From Erythrobacter aurantius (GTDB lineage Bacteria; Pseudomonadota; Alphaproteobacteria; Sphingomonadales; Sphingomonadaceae), in contig NZ_CP090949.1 of assembly GCF_023823125.1 (NCBI RefSeq), positions 2,008,001-2,072,000 on the forward strand: 64,000 nt of DNA, in the 5' to 3' direction. The notes under the pieces were generated by a model, which worked only from the letters and a program-made list of their open reading frames with translations, ran no database searches and was not told the origin of the DNA. Of the stretch, positions 8,914 through 18,829 are shown piece by piece; position 1 is the first letter of the stretch; every line of letters begins with the position of its first letter. The position numbers and the translations under genes were made by a program.

Positions 8914-8986
8914 AGTTACAAAAATTCTTGTCTGTATCCGCCGGTATCGGTCAAATCTTGTGTAACGATGTAAAGATAGTTACAAG
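8914..8986. promoter_or_regulatory. Repeated GTTACAA motifs in the aceA / regulator intergenic region
   Basis: The 156-bp divergent region has AGTTACAA at 8914-8921 and again at 8978-8985. An inverted CTTGTGTAAC at 8957-8966 faces GTTACAAG at 8979-8986 across 12 bp. These are candidate operator half-sites for the adjacent HTH regulator, positioned between both start codons. Binding is inferred. Confidence 0.5.
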
Positions 8987-8992
8987 AGGCGA

Positions 8993-10330
8993 ATGTCCGA
9001 AAACACTCTCCTGGCCGGGCCATCACTCCGCCGCCTGCGCAAACGCGAAGGGCTGACCCAAGCTGCCATGGCCGCCTCGCTCGGCATTTCGCCAAGCTAT
9101 CTCAACCTGATCGAGCGTAATCAGCGCCCGCTTTCGGCAAGGGTTCTCGTGCAGGTGATCGAGCGGTTCGATTTCGACCCGCGTTCGCTGCGTGAGGATG
9201 AGGCGATCGGCGGGGTGGATGGCCTTGCACGGCGCATGGCGGACAAACGCTTTGCCGATCTCGCGATTGATCGCGAGGAGATACAGGAATTTCTCTCCGC
9301 AGCCCCGCAGGCTGCAGCCGCATTTGCGCGCCTCTATGACCGTTCGCATCCGGACGAAGAGCGCACGGAAGACCCGGTCAACGATGCGCGTCAGGCGGTC
9401 GAACGCTGGCAAAACCACTTCGCCGATCTCGATCATGCAGCCGAAGGGCTGGCAGACGAATTGCGGTTGTCACACGGCGACATCAGCGCCGCCCTGATCG
9501 AGCGGCTGCGCGAAAAACACCAGCTTTCGGTGCGTGTCCTTCCGGCGGAAGTCGTGCCGGGGATGGTGCAGCGGCTCGACCTGCATGCGCGGCAATTGCA
9601 GATTTCCGAGATGCTTCCTGGGGCGGCGCGGCGGTTCCAGATCGCGCGGCAAATCGGTAGTCTGGAGCAGCGCGATGCAATCGAGACACTGGTGGCGGGG
9701 GCGAACCTGGCCTCCCCCGAAGCGCGGGAGCGTTTCCGCGAACATGTCACCGATTACGTCGCTGCAGCCTTGCTCATGCCGTACCGCCGTTTCTTGCGGG
9801 CGTGCGAGCAAACTGGTTACGACCTTGCCGTGCTTCAACGCCGGTTCGCGGTCAGTTTCGATCAACTGGCACAGCGGTTGACGACGCTGCAACGGGTGGG
9901 AGAGCGGGGCTTGCCGTTCTTTTGCGCCCGGTTTGGCCGCACTGGCCGTATGGTCCATTTCAGCGCGGGGGCAAGCGGCGCGGTCTATCCGCTCGACGGT
10001 GCTCGCTGGCCCGCATGGGTGCCTTATGCCGCCTTCGAAAACCGTGGGGCGATACTGATGCAGGCTGTCACCTTTGGGGAAGGGGAGGGCGCGCCCCGAC
10101 ACTGGTTCACCATCGCTCGCACCATCGAAGTCGACGGGGCGGCCTGTTCTGCCCGGCGTTCGGTTGTGCTGGGGCTTGAGGCTCGTTTCGCTGGCGAATT
10201 GGCGAACGCTCGAGGGATATCGCTCGATCCGCAGGATGCAGTGCCGCTGGGCGTCGGATGTCCGCGCTGCGGCAGAGCCGATTGCCTGACCCCGGCACCG
10301 CCGCGATTGGCAACCGGCACCGCAGTCTGA
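8993..10330 (+). CDS. XRE-family regulator with ImmA/IrrE-like and DUF2083 regions (ScfR/RamB type)
   Basis: A 445-aa cytoplasmic transcription factor. Residues about 9-62 form an HTH_3/XRE domain (LRKREGLTQAAMAASLGISP). The middle resembles the ImmA/IrrE fold but lacks an obvious HExxH zinc-protease motif. The C-terminal third resembles DUF2083 and ends with a CPRCGRADC cysteine cluster that may bind metal. Proteins of this plan (RamB, short-chain acyl-CoA regulators) control acetate, propionate and glyoxylate-cycle genes in response to acyl-CoA. Divergence from aceA and repeated GTTACAA boxes in between support control of aceA and of itself. Confidence 0.88.
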   Translation: MSENTLLAGPSLRRLRKREGLTQAAMAASLGISPSYLNLIERNQRPLSARVLVQVIERFDFDPRSLREDEAIGGVDGLARRMADKRFADLAIDREEIQEFLSAAPQAAAAFARLYDRSHPDEERTEDPVNDARQAVERWQNHFADLDHAAEGLADELRLSHGDISAALIERLREKHQLSVRVLPAEVVPGMVQRLDLHARQLQISEMLPGAARRFQIARQIGSLEQRDAIETLVAGANLASPEARERFREHVTDYVAAALLMPYRRFLRACEQTGYDLAVLQRRFAVSFDQLAQRLTTLQRVGERGLPFFCARFGRTGRMVHFSAGASGAVYPLDGARWPAWVPYAAFENRGAILMQAVTFGEGEGAPRHWFTIARTIEVDGAACSARRSVVLGLEARFAGELANARGISLDPQDAVPLGVGCPRCGRADCLTPAPPRLATGTAV

Positions 10331-10477
10331 ACCGGCAAAAGCGTTACGCGCGCATTAACCGAGAAAGCGCCTGCAATCCTGCGGGGTTTCGAGGTCGTTG
10401 TAAGGTTTACCGACACTTAATGTCTGGCGCCTAAAGAGGGACCGTAGAAAACCCTCGATGAAGGCCAGGCTCACGCG

Positions 10478-11863
10478 ATGATCCGCTTGTTCAAGCACTA
10501 TATCCCTCATGCCGTGATGCTGCTCGGCCTGCTCGATTTCGGCTTGCTGATGTTCGCCAGCGAACTCGCGTGGAAAGTTCGCGCGGCACAGATCGGAATG
10601 GATCCCGGCCCAATTGACGAACGCTGGGTGCCGCTGATTGGTTCGGCCGCGGTTGTCTGGATCGCGATGATCTCCGTGGGTGTTTACGGCCCTTACGCGC
10701 TTCGATCCCTGCGCTTTGCCAGCGCCCGGCTGCTGGTCGCGATCAGCCTTGGCATAATTGCGCTGGCAACGATCGACTGGGTCTTGCCGGGAGATACGTT
10801 CTGGCGCTCCACCCTGCTGTATTCGATGGGGTTTGCAGTGGTTGTGCTGGTGTTCGACCGCGCGCTGCTCAACAGTTTCCTCGGTTCTTCCGCCTTCCGT
10901 CGCCGGGTCATGGTCCTGGGTGCGGGCGACCGCGCGCAGCGTCTGCGGGAATTGGGTGACAGGCCCGAAGCCGGTTTCGCGATCGTATCCTATATCGCGA
11001 TGGGGGAACCCGAACGAACCGTCGAAGAGGCAATCCCGCGCGAAGCGATCCACGATCTTGGACGCTTTGTCGAAAACCTCGGCGTGAGCGAAGTGGTGCT
11101 GGCCCTGCAGGAACGGCGCAATTCGTTGCCGCTCAATGATCTGCTGCGGATCAAGACCAAGGGCGTGCACGTCAACGATTTTTCCAGCTTTCTCGAACGC
11201 GAAACGGGGCGGGTGGATCTCGATACGGTCAATCCCAGCTGGCTGATCTTCTCCGACGGCTTTTCCAGCGGGCGGGTGTTCTCAGGCGCGGTGAAGCGCA
11301 TCTTCGATATCGTGGCCAGCCTTGTCCTGCTGCTGCTGACATTCCCGATTATCGCGCTGTTCGCGATGATCGTGAAACTCGACAGCAACGGGCCCGCCTT
11401 CTTCAAGCAGGAGCGCGTGGGCCTGTATGGAGAGACGTTCCACCTGATCAAGCTGCGCTCCATGCGCACCGATGCCGAGAAGGATGGGTCGAAGTGGGCA
11501 GAAGAAAACGATCCACGCATCACCCGCGTGGGGCGCTTCATCCGCAAGGTCAGGATTGATGAATTGCCGCAAACCTGGAGCGTGCTGAAAGGTGAAATGA
11601 GCTTTGTCGGCCCGCGTCCCGAAGTGCCCAAGTTCGTCGATGATCTGCAAGAACAGATCCCGTTTTATCAGGAACGCCATATGGTGAAGCCGGGCATCAC
11701 GGGCTGGGCGCAAATCAACTACCCCTATGGCGCGTCGATCGAAGATAGCCGCAAGAAGCTCGAATACGATCTGTATTACGCCAAGAATTACACTCCTTTC
11801 CTCGATCTGGTGATCCTGCTCCAGACGGTGCGGGTGGTTTTGTGGCCTGAAGGCGCGCGCTGA
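10478..11863 (+). CDS. PEP-CTERM-locus type undecaprenyl-phosphate sugar-1-phosphate transferase
   Basis: A 461-aa membrane initiating glycosyltransferase (polyprenyl-phosphate hexose-1-phosphate transferase). About four N-terminal membrane segments are followed by a Rossmann-like region (RRVMVLGAGDRAQRL, about residues 140-155). A C-terminal bacterial sugar transferase domain starts KRIFDIVASLVLL and contains KLRSMRTDAEKDG, RIDELPQ and SFVGPRPEVP. The order with prsK, prsR and prsT immediately downstream identifies the EpsB-like family seen in XrtA/PEP-CTERM exopolysaccharide loci. Its stop overlaps the prsK start in TGATG, so expression is coupled. Confidence 0.9.
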   Translation: MIRLFKHYIPHAVMLLGLLDFGLLMFASELAWKVRAAQIGMDPGPIDERWVPLIGSAAVVWIAMISVGVYGPYALRSLRFASARLLVAISLGIIALATIDWVLPGDTFWRSTLLYSMGFAVVVLVFDRALLNSFLGSSAFRRRVMVLGAGDRAQRLRELGDRPEAGFAIVSYIAMGEPERTVEEAIPREAIHDLGRFVENLGVSEVVLALQERRNSLPLNDLLRIKTKGVHVNDFSSFLERETGRVDLDTVNPSWLIFSDGFSSGRVFSGAVKRIFDIVASLVLLLLTFPIIALFAMIVKLDSNGPAFFKQERVGLYGETFHLIKLRSMRTDAEKDGSKWAEENDPRITRVGRFIRKVRIDELPQTWSVLKGEMSFVGPRPEVPKFVDDLQEQIPFYQERHMVKPGITGWAQINYPYGASIEDSRKKLEYDLYYAKNYTPFLDLVILLQTVRVVLWPEGAR

Positions 11864-13983
11864 TGACGCTGGTTGTCGCCCTTGAAACCTATGCCGCGCT
11901 GCTCTGCTATCTGGTCGGAGCGGTGTTGAGCGTGGGCGCGGGCCTGTGGGTTGCGCGCTACGGCGACCGCGACCGGCCGGACCGCGCGGCGGTGCTGGCG
12001 GCGCTGGCGATGATCGGTATTTGGTGTGTCGTTTCGCTCAGTCTTCCGATGGGCCATCCAGCCATCGAGATCGCGGAGACATTCCGCAATCTTGCGCTGA
12101 TCGCGGTGATTTTCCGACTGTTCGCAGCTGACGGTCGCGATGAAAGCCTGAAGCCGATCCGCCCGGTGATCATCGCTCTGGCGCTGGTGCAGATGTTCCA
12201 GCCCGTGCTGCTGTTTGTCGAGGCGCAGGCGGGTGACTTTTCGCGCATTGCGCAGATCACTTTCGAAGTCGGCACCGTGCTCAACATGCTGGTCGCGATC
12301 GGCGCGCTGATGCTGCTGCACAATTTGTATGCGGGTGCGGCGGCGTCATCGCGGCGGATCATCCGCTGGAGCGGCATCGGTCTGGCGATGATCTTTGCCT
12401 ATGATCTGAACCTGTTCACGATCGCCTATCTTGTCGGTGAATACCCGTCGTTGCTCGTGGCCCTGCGTGGTCTGGTTGTCGGGGTGATGGCAAGCCTGCT
12501 GGCCTTCGGTGCTAATGCCACCAGCGCGGGACTGCAGTTCCGTCCTTCGCGCGCGGTAACCTTTCAGACGCTGTCTCTGTTGCTGATCGGCAGTTACCTG
12601 CTGGTGATGGTGCTCGTCACACGCAGCCTTGCGCTGCTTGGTGAGGATATCGCTCGCGCTACGCAAGTCGCCTTCCTTGTGATCGCCGTCATCGGTGCGC
12701 TTGTCTGGCTGCCGTCCGAACGTGCACGAGGTTGGCTGCGAGTGACGGCAACCAAGCACCTGTTCCAGCACCGCTATGACTATTGCGAGGAATGGCTGCG
12801 CTTCACCCGCACGATCGGGCGCGGATCAAGCAGCAGCGCAAGCTTTCACGAACGCGCGGTAAAGGCGATTGCCGACATTACCGATAGTCCCGCCGGTTTG
12901 CTGCTGGTTCCAAACGAGGAAGCGCAGCTTGAACTGACGGCGCGCTGGAACTGGCCGACCATTGAGGTGCCTGCGAGCGCGGGCGACTACGCCCTTTCCG
13001 GCCTGCTGGAACAGCACAGCCACATCCTCGATCTGGACGAGGTACGCGCCGGGATCGATCATCATGGGGAACTGGCCCATGTTCCGCAGTGGATGAGCGA
13101 TGCCGAGGATGCCTGGGCGCTCGTCCCGCTGATCCACTTTGATCGCCTTGTTGGCGCTATCGTTCTTGCCCGCCCCCGGATCGAGCGGCGGCTCGACTGG
13201 GAAGACTTCGATCTGCTGCGCGTCGCCGGGCAACAGCTTGCCAGCTATCTTGCCGAACAGGCGGGGCAGCAGGCGCTGATGGATGCGAGCCGTTTCGACG
13301 AATTCAATCGCCGCATGGCCTTTGTGATGCACGACATAAAGAACCTTGCGAGCCAGCTTTCATTGCTTTCGGCCAACGCCCAGAAGCACGCCGACAATCC
13401 CGCGTTCCGGGCCGACATGCTGGTGACGCTGCGCAATTCGACCGAGAAGCTCAACGCTCTGCTTGCACGCCTGAGCCGCTATGGTGCGGGTCAGGGGCAG
13501 GAGGTTCGCGAAGTCGACCTGGCATCGCTGGCCAGGGGCATCGCCGAACGGTTCAAATCCGTGCATCCTGTCGCCATTACGAAGGCCGAACCGGTCATCG
13601 TGCTCGCTGATGTGGAAAGTCTTGAACAGGCACTTATCCACCTTGTGCAGAATGCGATCGATGCCAGCGGCAAACAGGATCCGGTGTTTCTCGATGTCCA
13701 TAGCGATGGGCTCGCAGGTCAGATCAATGTGGTCGATTCCGGCTCTGGCATGTCGCCCGAATTCGTCCGCAACGGGCTGTTCAAACCTTTTGTCTCATCG
13801 AAGCAGGGCGGCTTTGGCATCGGCGCGTTCGAGGCGCGCGAAATGATCCGCAGCATGGGCGGACGGGTCAATGTGGAATCCCGCGAAGGCGTGGGTTCGC
13901 GTTTTTCCGTCGTCCTTCCGGTTCCCGAAGCTGTGACCCTGCTTAACCGGCACAAACACCAACCAAGTAAAGAGGTCGCCTGA
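11863..13983 (+). CDS. prsK: PEP-CTERM system sensor histidine kinase PrsK
   Basis: A 706-aa membrane histidine kinase. The N-terminus has about eight hydrophobic segments up to roughly residue 290. A GAF-like region covers about residues 320-470. The phosphoacceptor motif is FVMHDIKNLASQ, with HDIKN replacing the common HELRT, followed by an HATPase_c domain with HLVQNAIDAS (N-box) and GGFGIGAFEAREM (G-box). PrsK pairs with PrsR to control PEP-CTERM/exopolysaccharide genes; here both genes overlap by four bases (TGATG), giving a translationally coupled two-component pair. Confidence 0.92.
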   Translation: MTLVVALETYAALLCYLVGAVLSVGAGLWVARYGDRDRPDRAAVLAALAMIGIWCVVSLSLPMGHPAIEIAETFRNLALIAVIFRLFAADGRDESLKPIRPVIIALALVQMFQPVLLFVEAQAGDFSRIAQITFEVGTVLNMLVAIGALMLLHNLYAGAAASSRRIIRWSGIGLAMIFAYDLNLFTIAYLVGEYPSLLVALRGLVVGVMASLLAFGANATSAGLQFRPSRAVTFQTLSLLLIGSYLLVMVLVTRSLALLGEDIARATQVAFLVIAVIGALVWLPSERARGWLRVTATKHLFQHRYDYCEEWLRFTRTIGRGSSSSASFHERAVKAIADITDSPAGLLLVPNEEAQLELTARWNWPTIEVPASAGDYALSGLLEQHSHILDLDEVRAGIDHHGELAHVPQWMSDAEDAWALVPLIHFDRLVGAIVLARPRIERRLDWEDFDLLRVAGQQLASYLAEQAGQQALMDASRFDEFNRRMAFVMHDIKNLASQLSLLSANAQKHADNPAFRADMLVTLRNSTEKLNALLARLSRYGAGQGQEVREVDLASLARGIAERFKSVHPVAITKAEPVIVLADVESLEQALIHLVQNAIDASGKQDPVFLDVHSDGLAGQINVVDSGSGMSPEFVRNGLFKPFVSSKQGGFGIGAFEAREMIRSMGGRVNVESREGVGSRFSVVLPVPEAVTLLNRHKHQPSKEVA

Positions 13984-15347
13984 TGGCCGACAAGAAACCC
14001 ACCCTTCTCGTAATCGAGGATGACGAGGGGCTGCAGGCGCAGCTCAAATGGGCTTATGACGATTTCGAAGTCGTGATCGCTGGTGATCGCGATAGCGCCA
14101 TCGCCGCCTTGCGCAGTGAAGCTCCAGCCGTCGTCACGCTGGATCTTGGCCTGCCGCCCGATCCCGACGGCACGACCGAAGGGTTCGCTGTGCTCGACGC
14201 AATCATGGCGTTGAAACCGGATACCAAAGTGATTGTCGCCAGTGGCCATGGCGCCTGCGAAAGCGCGCTTCAGGCCATCGAACGCGGAGCCTATGATTTC
14301 TACCAGAAGCCAGTCGATATCGACGCGCTGGGGCTGATCGTCCGCCGCGCCTTCAACCTGCACGAAATCGAGGATGAAAACCGTCGTCTTGTCGCCAATG
14401 CGAGCGAAGACAAGACAGTGCTGGGCCGGCTGATCACGGGCGCACCGGAGATGGTGAAGGTCGCCCGCACGATCGAACGGGTCGCCTCCACCAGCGTGTC
14501 GGTGATGCTGCTGGGTGCAAGCGGTACGGGCAAGGAATTGCTGGCACGCGGCCTGCACGAAGCGAGCAATCGCGCGGACAAGCCGTTTGTCGCAATCAAT
14601 TGCGCTGCAATCCCGGAAAACCTGCTCGAAAGCGAATTGTTCGGTCACGAAAAGGGCGCTTTCACAGGTGCGGTGAAAACCACCGAGGGCAAGATCGAAA
14701 GCGCCCATGGCGGCACGCTGTTCCTTGATGAAGTCGGCGACATCCCGCTGCCGTTGCAAGTGAAACTGCTGCGCTTCCTGCAAGAACGCACGATTGAACG
14801 GATCGGCGGTCGCAAGACGATCTCGGTCGATACGCGCATCGTCTGCGCCACGCATCAGAACCTTGAAGCGATGATCGGGGAGGGGACTTTCCGCGAAGAC
14901 CTGTTCTATCGCCTCGCCGAAATCGTCGTGCGTATCCCGGGCCTGGCCGAACGTCACGGCGATGCGGTGCTGTTGGCCAAGGCTTTCCTCAAACGCTTTG
15001 CGAGCGAAATGAACCCCAGCGTCACCGGATTTGCTCCTGATGCGCTGGCAGCGATCGACTCGCATGATTGGCCCGGCAATGTCCGCGAGCTTGAAAACCG
15101 GGTGAAACGGGCCGTGATCATGGCTGATGGCAAGCTGGTCAGCGCGGCTGATCTCGATTTCGACACCGACGAGGAGGAGCCCGCCGAAGTGCTCAATCTC
15201 AAGGCTGCTCGGGAACTGGCGGATCGCCGCGTCATCCGGCACGCGCTGGCTCGTAGCGAAGGCAATATCTCCAGCACTGCCAAATTGCTCGGGATCAGCC
15301 GCCCGACGCTCTACGACTTGCTGAAGCAGTATGATCTGCATGCGTAG
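13983..15347 (+). CDS. prsR: PEP-CTERM system sigma-54 response regulator PrsR
   Basis: A 454-aa NtrC-type activator. The receiver domain (about residues 8-125) has the acceptor Asp in VTLDLGLPPDPDG. The AAA+ domain has Walker A GASGTGKE, the sigma-54 contact loop GAFTGAVK and Walker B GTLFLDEVGD. The C-terminal Fis-type HTH reads STAKLLGISRPTLYDLL. It should activate RpoN-dependent promoters after phosphorylation by PrsK. PrsR targets normally include PEP-CTERM protein genes; none is evident in the window. The gene overlaps prsK at its start and prsT at its end. Confidence 0.95.
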   Translation: MADKKPTLLVIEDDEGLQAQLKWAYDDFEVVIAGDRDSAIAALRSEAPAVVTLDLGLPPDPDGTTEGFAVLDAIMALKPDTKVIVASGHGACESALQAIERGAYDFYQKPVDIDALGLIVRRAFNLHEIEDENRRLVANASEDKTVLGRLITGAPEMVKVARTIERVASTSVSVMLLGASGTGKELLARGLHEASNRADKPFVAINCAAIPENLLESELFGHEKGAFTGAVKTTEGKIESAHGGTLFLDEVGDIPLPLQVKLLRFLQERTIERIGGRKTISVDTRIVCATHQNLEAMIGEGTFREDLFYRLAEIVVRIPGLAERHGDAVLLAKAFLKRFASEMNPSVTGFAPDALAAIDSHDWPGNVRELENRVKRAVIMADGKLVSAADLDFDTDEEEPAEVLNLKAARELADRRVIRHALARSEGNISSTAKLLGISRPTLYDLLKQYDLHA

Positions 15348-16818
15348 CCTGCTTGCCCTCGGCCTTGCCATCGCTCTGGCTGGTTGTTCGAACGAACAAT
15401 CAGGCGCAGATGCGTCTGCGCTTACGGGAAGCGATACCTTTCTCGAATTGGTGAATGATGCCCGGTTGGCGGTCGAGAACGGCAATCTGCTCGAAGCCGG
15501 GCGCCTGTATGACGAGGCGCGCGCACTCGAGCCCGAAAATCCGGGTCTGTGGGTCGACATCGCCCGTTTGCGCTTCCGCGGTGGTGAACATCTGATTGCC
15601 ATCGACGCAGCGGATTATGCGCTTGAACTGAACCCGCAATACGCGCCAGCGGTGCTGCTCAAGGCGCAAATGGTGCGCGATGCGCATGGTCTGGAGGAAT
15701 CGCTGCCGTGGTTTGAAGCGGCAGTTGCGGCTGATCCGCGCAACCCCGAGGTGATGGCGGATTACGCGGCCACCTTGGGTGATCTGGGGCGGTATCGCGA
15801 GATGTTGCGGGTCGTGCGCGAACTCGCCGAATTTGCGCCAAACTATCCGCAGGTGCATTACCTGCAGGCGGTGTTGGCGGCGCGTGGAGACGATCCCGTG
15901 CTCGCAAGCAATCTGCTCAACCGCAGCGGATTGCGCGCGCAGGCAGTGCCTGCCGCAGTGATGCTCGGCGCGATTGTCGATTTGCAGCAGGGCAATTACG
16001 ACACCGCATCAGAAGCGCTAGACGAACTCGCCAAGCGCCAGCCCGACAATATGCGTGTCAAGGAACTGCTTGCCCGCGCGCTGGGGTTGGGCGGGCGTGA
16101 TCGGGAACTGGTCGATCGTTACGCCTCGCAAGCCGCCAGCCCTTCGGCATCGCCCTATCTCCAGATGGTGGTGGGGCGCAGTCTGGAACGGATGGGAAAT
16201 CGCAATCGTGGCCTCGCGTTGATCGAGCGTGCGCGCGAGCCGCGTTCCAACCAACCGGTCGTGCTCGACGGGTCAAGTCATGGCGATGCGTCGGTGCCGG
16301 CGATTACCGCCGATCTTCGCCGAAGCGTCGCCGCAGGCAATGCCTCTGGTGCAGGGGGACAGGCCGCAAACCTGATCCGCAGAGCGCCCTATTCGGCTGA
16401 TTTCCATGCGCTCGCCGGTGATGTCGCGCTTGCCAGAGGCGATGCGAAGGCGGCGCTCGAAGCCTATGAAGTCGCGGCAAGGGTGCGGCGGTCATGGCCG
16501 CTGACGCGCAAGATCATCAATGCCTATCGCAGCTTTGGCGACGGTCTGGCAGCCGAAGTCCTGCTTGCCCGCTATATCGCCGGGGATCCGCAAAACACCG
16601 ATGCGCTCTTCCTGCTCGCTGAAGAAAGCGCGCTAAAAGAGGACTGGCTGCGGGTGAGTGTGCTGCTGGATACAGCTATTGCGCTGGGTGCAGGCAATGA
16701 CCTGGAGGTGCTGGCCCTGCGTGCGCAGGCAGCACAAAACCTCGGAGATGAAGCTGAGGCTGCCCGCTTTGCGGCCATGCTTGGCGAACTGAAGCCGAGT
16801 GAATTCCTCAAACGCTGA
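15340..16818 (+). CDS. prsT: PEP-CTERM system TPR lipoprotein PrsT
   Basis: A 492-aa tetratricopeptide-repeat lipoprotein. The signal peptide ends in the lipobox LAGC (MRSLLALGLAIALAGCSN), so it should be lipid-anchored. Several TPR-like units follow (for example AGRLYDEARALEPENPGLW and YALELNPQYAPAVLLKAQ). I prefer the ATG at 15340 to the in-frame ATG at 15331, since it yields a clean signal peptide; both overlap the end of prsR. TPR partners in these loci act in exopolysaccharide assembly or export. The exosortase and export genes themselves are not in the window. Confidence 0.85.
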   Translation: MRSLLALGLAIALAGCSNEQSGADASALTGSDTFLELVNDARLAVENGNLLEAGRLYDEARALEPENPGLWVDIARLRFRGGEHLIAIDAADYALELNPQYAPAVLLKAQMVRDAHGLEESLPWFEAAVAADPRNPEVMADYAATLGDLGRYREMLRVVRELAEFAPNYPQVHYLQAVLAARGDDPVLASNLLNRSGLRAQAVPAAVMLGAIVDLQQGNYDTASEALDELAKRQPDNMRVKELLARALGLGGRDRELVDRYASQAASPSASPYLQMVVGRSLERMGNRNRGLALIERAREPRSNQPVVLDGSSHGDASVPAITADLRRSVAAGNASGAGGQAANLIRRAPYSADFHALAGDVALARGDAKAALEAYEVAARVRRSWPLTRKIINAYRSFGDGLAAEVLLARYIAGDPQNTDALFLLAEESALKEDWLRVSVLLDTAIALGAGNDLEVLALRAQAAQNLGDEAEAARFAAMLGELKPSEFLKR

Positions 16819-16865
16819 GGCGCAAACGCTCGACAAGGGGCACGACACAAGGCAGTGGCGGGGCG

Positions 16866-17837
16866 ATGCGTTCCCGCCTTTCGATCCTTGCCGACCCGAT
16901 GATCGCGGTGTTGTTCATTGCCACGCTGCTGGCGATGATCGTGCCTGCCGCCGGTGAAGCGCGCGCGACCGCTCAGACGGTATCCAATGTGGCGATTTTC
17001 GTGCTGTTTCTGGTCAACGGTATGCGCATCGCGCGCGGAGAAATTGCACGGGGCCTTGCGAACTGGCGGTTTTTCCTGCCGCTGATGTTGTGGGTGTTCG
17101 GGGTGATGCCTGTGATCGGGTTGGGCCTGTCAGGGCTTGCTGGTACAGTTTTGCCCCCGCTTGTCGCGCTGGGGTTCCTGTATCTTGGCTGCCTGCCTTC
17201 TACCGTGCAATCGGCGACGTCCTATACCAGTCTCGCCAGTGGCAATATCGCGCTGTCCGTGGTCGGGGCTGCGCTGATCAACATTGCCGGTGTCTTCATC
17301 ACCGCGCCCTTGTTCGCGGCGCTTGCAGGCAGCGAAGCTGTGGCGATCGGCACCGAAACCATTGTGCGGATCGGGGTGATCCTGATCCTGCCATTTGTCA
17401 TTGGGCAGATGGTGCAGGGCTGGACGATCGAGTGGCTGCGCGAACGCAAGAGCGATGTCGCATGGCTTGACCGGGCAGTTATCGGCATCGCTGTCTATGT
17501 CGCCTTTTCGGGCGCGGTGGAGCAGGGGCTAGGGACGATGTTCGGCGCATCGCAATGGGCGGTGCTGATCGTTCTGGTGCTGATCTATCTGGTGGTCGCA
17601 AGCGGCGGCGCATGGACTGCCGCGAGGTTCCTTTCGGCACCGCGCGAAGACCGCATCGCTTTCCTGTTTGCAGGAGCGCAGAAAAGCGTCGCCATCGGCG
17701 CGCCCATGGCAGCGATCCTGTTTCCGGCAGAAGCCGCCGGCTTCGTCATTGCGCCGCTGCTGCTTTACCACCTGCTGCAGCTGGTGATCGCCGCACCGCT
17801 TGCCGGTCTGCTGGCCCGCAATCAGCCCTTGGGTTGA
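16866..17837 (+). CDS. Bile acid:sodium symporter (BASS/SBF) family transporter
   Basis: A 323-aa inner-membrane protein with about ten hydrophobic helices. It matches the SBF-like plan, with the crossover-type segments [21 protein letters not shown] and [16 protein letters not shown] containing small and polar residues. The family moves organic anions (bile acids in animals; pantoate, pyruvate or ketoacids in some bacteria and plastids) with sodium. Its 3' end overlaps the convergent panB gene by 16 bp. A pantoate-pathway link is tempting because panB is the neighbour, but the genes are convergent, so this is only inference. Confidence 0.85.
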   Translation: MRSRLSILADPMIAVLFIATLLAMIVPAAGEARATAQTVSNVAIFVLFLVNGMRIARGEIARGLANWRFFLPLMLWVFGVMPVIGLGLSGLAGTVLPPLVALGFLYLGCLPSTVQSATSYTSLASGNIALSVVGAALINIAGVFITAPLFAALAGSEAVAIGTETIVRIGVILILPFVIGQMVQGWTIEWLRERKSDVAWLDRAVIGIAVYVAFSGAVEQGLGTMFGASQWAVLIVLVLIYLVVASGGAWTAARFLSAPREDRIAFLFAGAQKSVAIGAPMAAILFPAEAAGFVIAPLLLYHLLQLVIAAPLAGLLARNQPLG

Positions 17838-18694
17838 TAGGTCTGCTCTTCACCGGGGAAGCTGCGCGAGCGCACTTCTTCGGCGTAACTGGCGACTGTC
17901 TTGTCGATGATGGCGGCGATGTCTTCATACCGTTTGACGAACCGCGGCACGCGTTCGAACATGCCGAGCATATCCTCCGTCACCAGCACCTGACCATCGC
18001 ATTGCGCCGATGCGCCGATCCCGATGGTGGGGCAGGACACGGCCTGCGTCGCTTCGATGGCGATCGGTTCGACGACGCCTTCGATGACGATGGCAAAGGC
18101 TCCCGCCTTGTCCAACGCGACGGCATCGCTGACGATCTTGTCGGCTTCCGCGTCGGAGCGGCCGCGTGCGGCATAGCCGCCCAGCACATTCACCGCCTGC
18201 GGGGTCAGGCCTACGTGTCCCATCACGGGGATGCCGCGCGAATTGAGGAATTCGACCGTCTCGGCCATGGCTTCGCCACCTTCCAGCTTCACTGCAGCAG
18301 CGCCGGTCTGTTTAAGCAGATAGGCCGCGCTCTCGAACGCCTGTTCCTTTGATGCCTCATAGGAGCCGAAAGGCATGTCCACGACGACCACCGAATGATA
18401 GCTGCCGCGCACCACCGCCGCGCCGTGATTGGCCATCATTTCCAGCGTCACCGGAATGGTGGAGGGCAGGCCGTAAATCACCTGACCCAGCGAATCCCCC
18501 ACCAGCAACAGGTCGCAATGCGCATCGAGCAATTGCGCCTGGCGCGCGGTGTAGGCTGTCAACATCACCAACGGTTCAGCGGTAACGCCGTCGGCCTTGC
18601 GCGCGCGGATGCGCGGCACTGTCAGCCGTTTCATCGGCGCAGGGGTGGGATTGGCGCGGCTTGTGCTCGTATCGAGCTGGAATGTGGTCGACAT
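17822..18694 (-). CDS. panB: Ketopantoate hydroxymethyltransferase
   Basis: PanB transfers a hydroxymethyl group from 5,10-methylene-THF to 2-oxoisovalerate, giving ketopantoate for coenzyme A synthesis. The 290-aa product shows [28 protein letters not shown] with the Mg-binding Asp, and KLEGGEAM and HVGLTPQ segments typical of the TIM-barrel family. The ATG at 18694 was chosen over an upstream start at 18766 because it fits the family length. It shares a 135-bp divergent region with the NSS transporter gene. Its substrate oxoisovalerate is made by the ilv genes at 47-51 kb. Confidence 0.96.
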   Translation of the reverse strand: MSTTFQLDTSTSRANPTPAPMKRLTVPRIRARKADGVTAEPLVMLTAYTARQAQLLDAHCDLLLVGDSLGQVIYGLPSTIPVTLEMMANHGAAVVRGSYHSVVVVDMPFGSYEASKEQAFESAAYLLKQTGAAAVKLEGGEAMAETVEFLNSRGIPVMGHVGLTPQAVNVLGGYAARGRSDAEADKIVSDAVALDKAGAFAIVIEGVVEPIAIEATQAVSCPTIGIGASAQCDGQVLVTEDMLGMFERVPRFVKRYEDIAAIIDKTVASYAEEVRSRSFPGEEQTYQPKG

Positions 18695-18829
18695 GTTGCC
18701 AGCGTCTAGCGCCACACAGGCAAAAGACCAAGCTTGCCCCTTGGCCTCGGCGCCAAAACATTGCAAACAGGTTGCAACAAGGGAATCCGCGCGGGGAAGC
18801 GCGCGTCAATTGAGGATAGATTTTCAGAC

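Noticed and set aside
10331..10477. Sigma-54 promoter before the PEP-CTERM-type operon
   Set aside because: A CTGGCGCC stretch occurs but no GC-containing -12 element follows at the correct distance.
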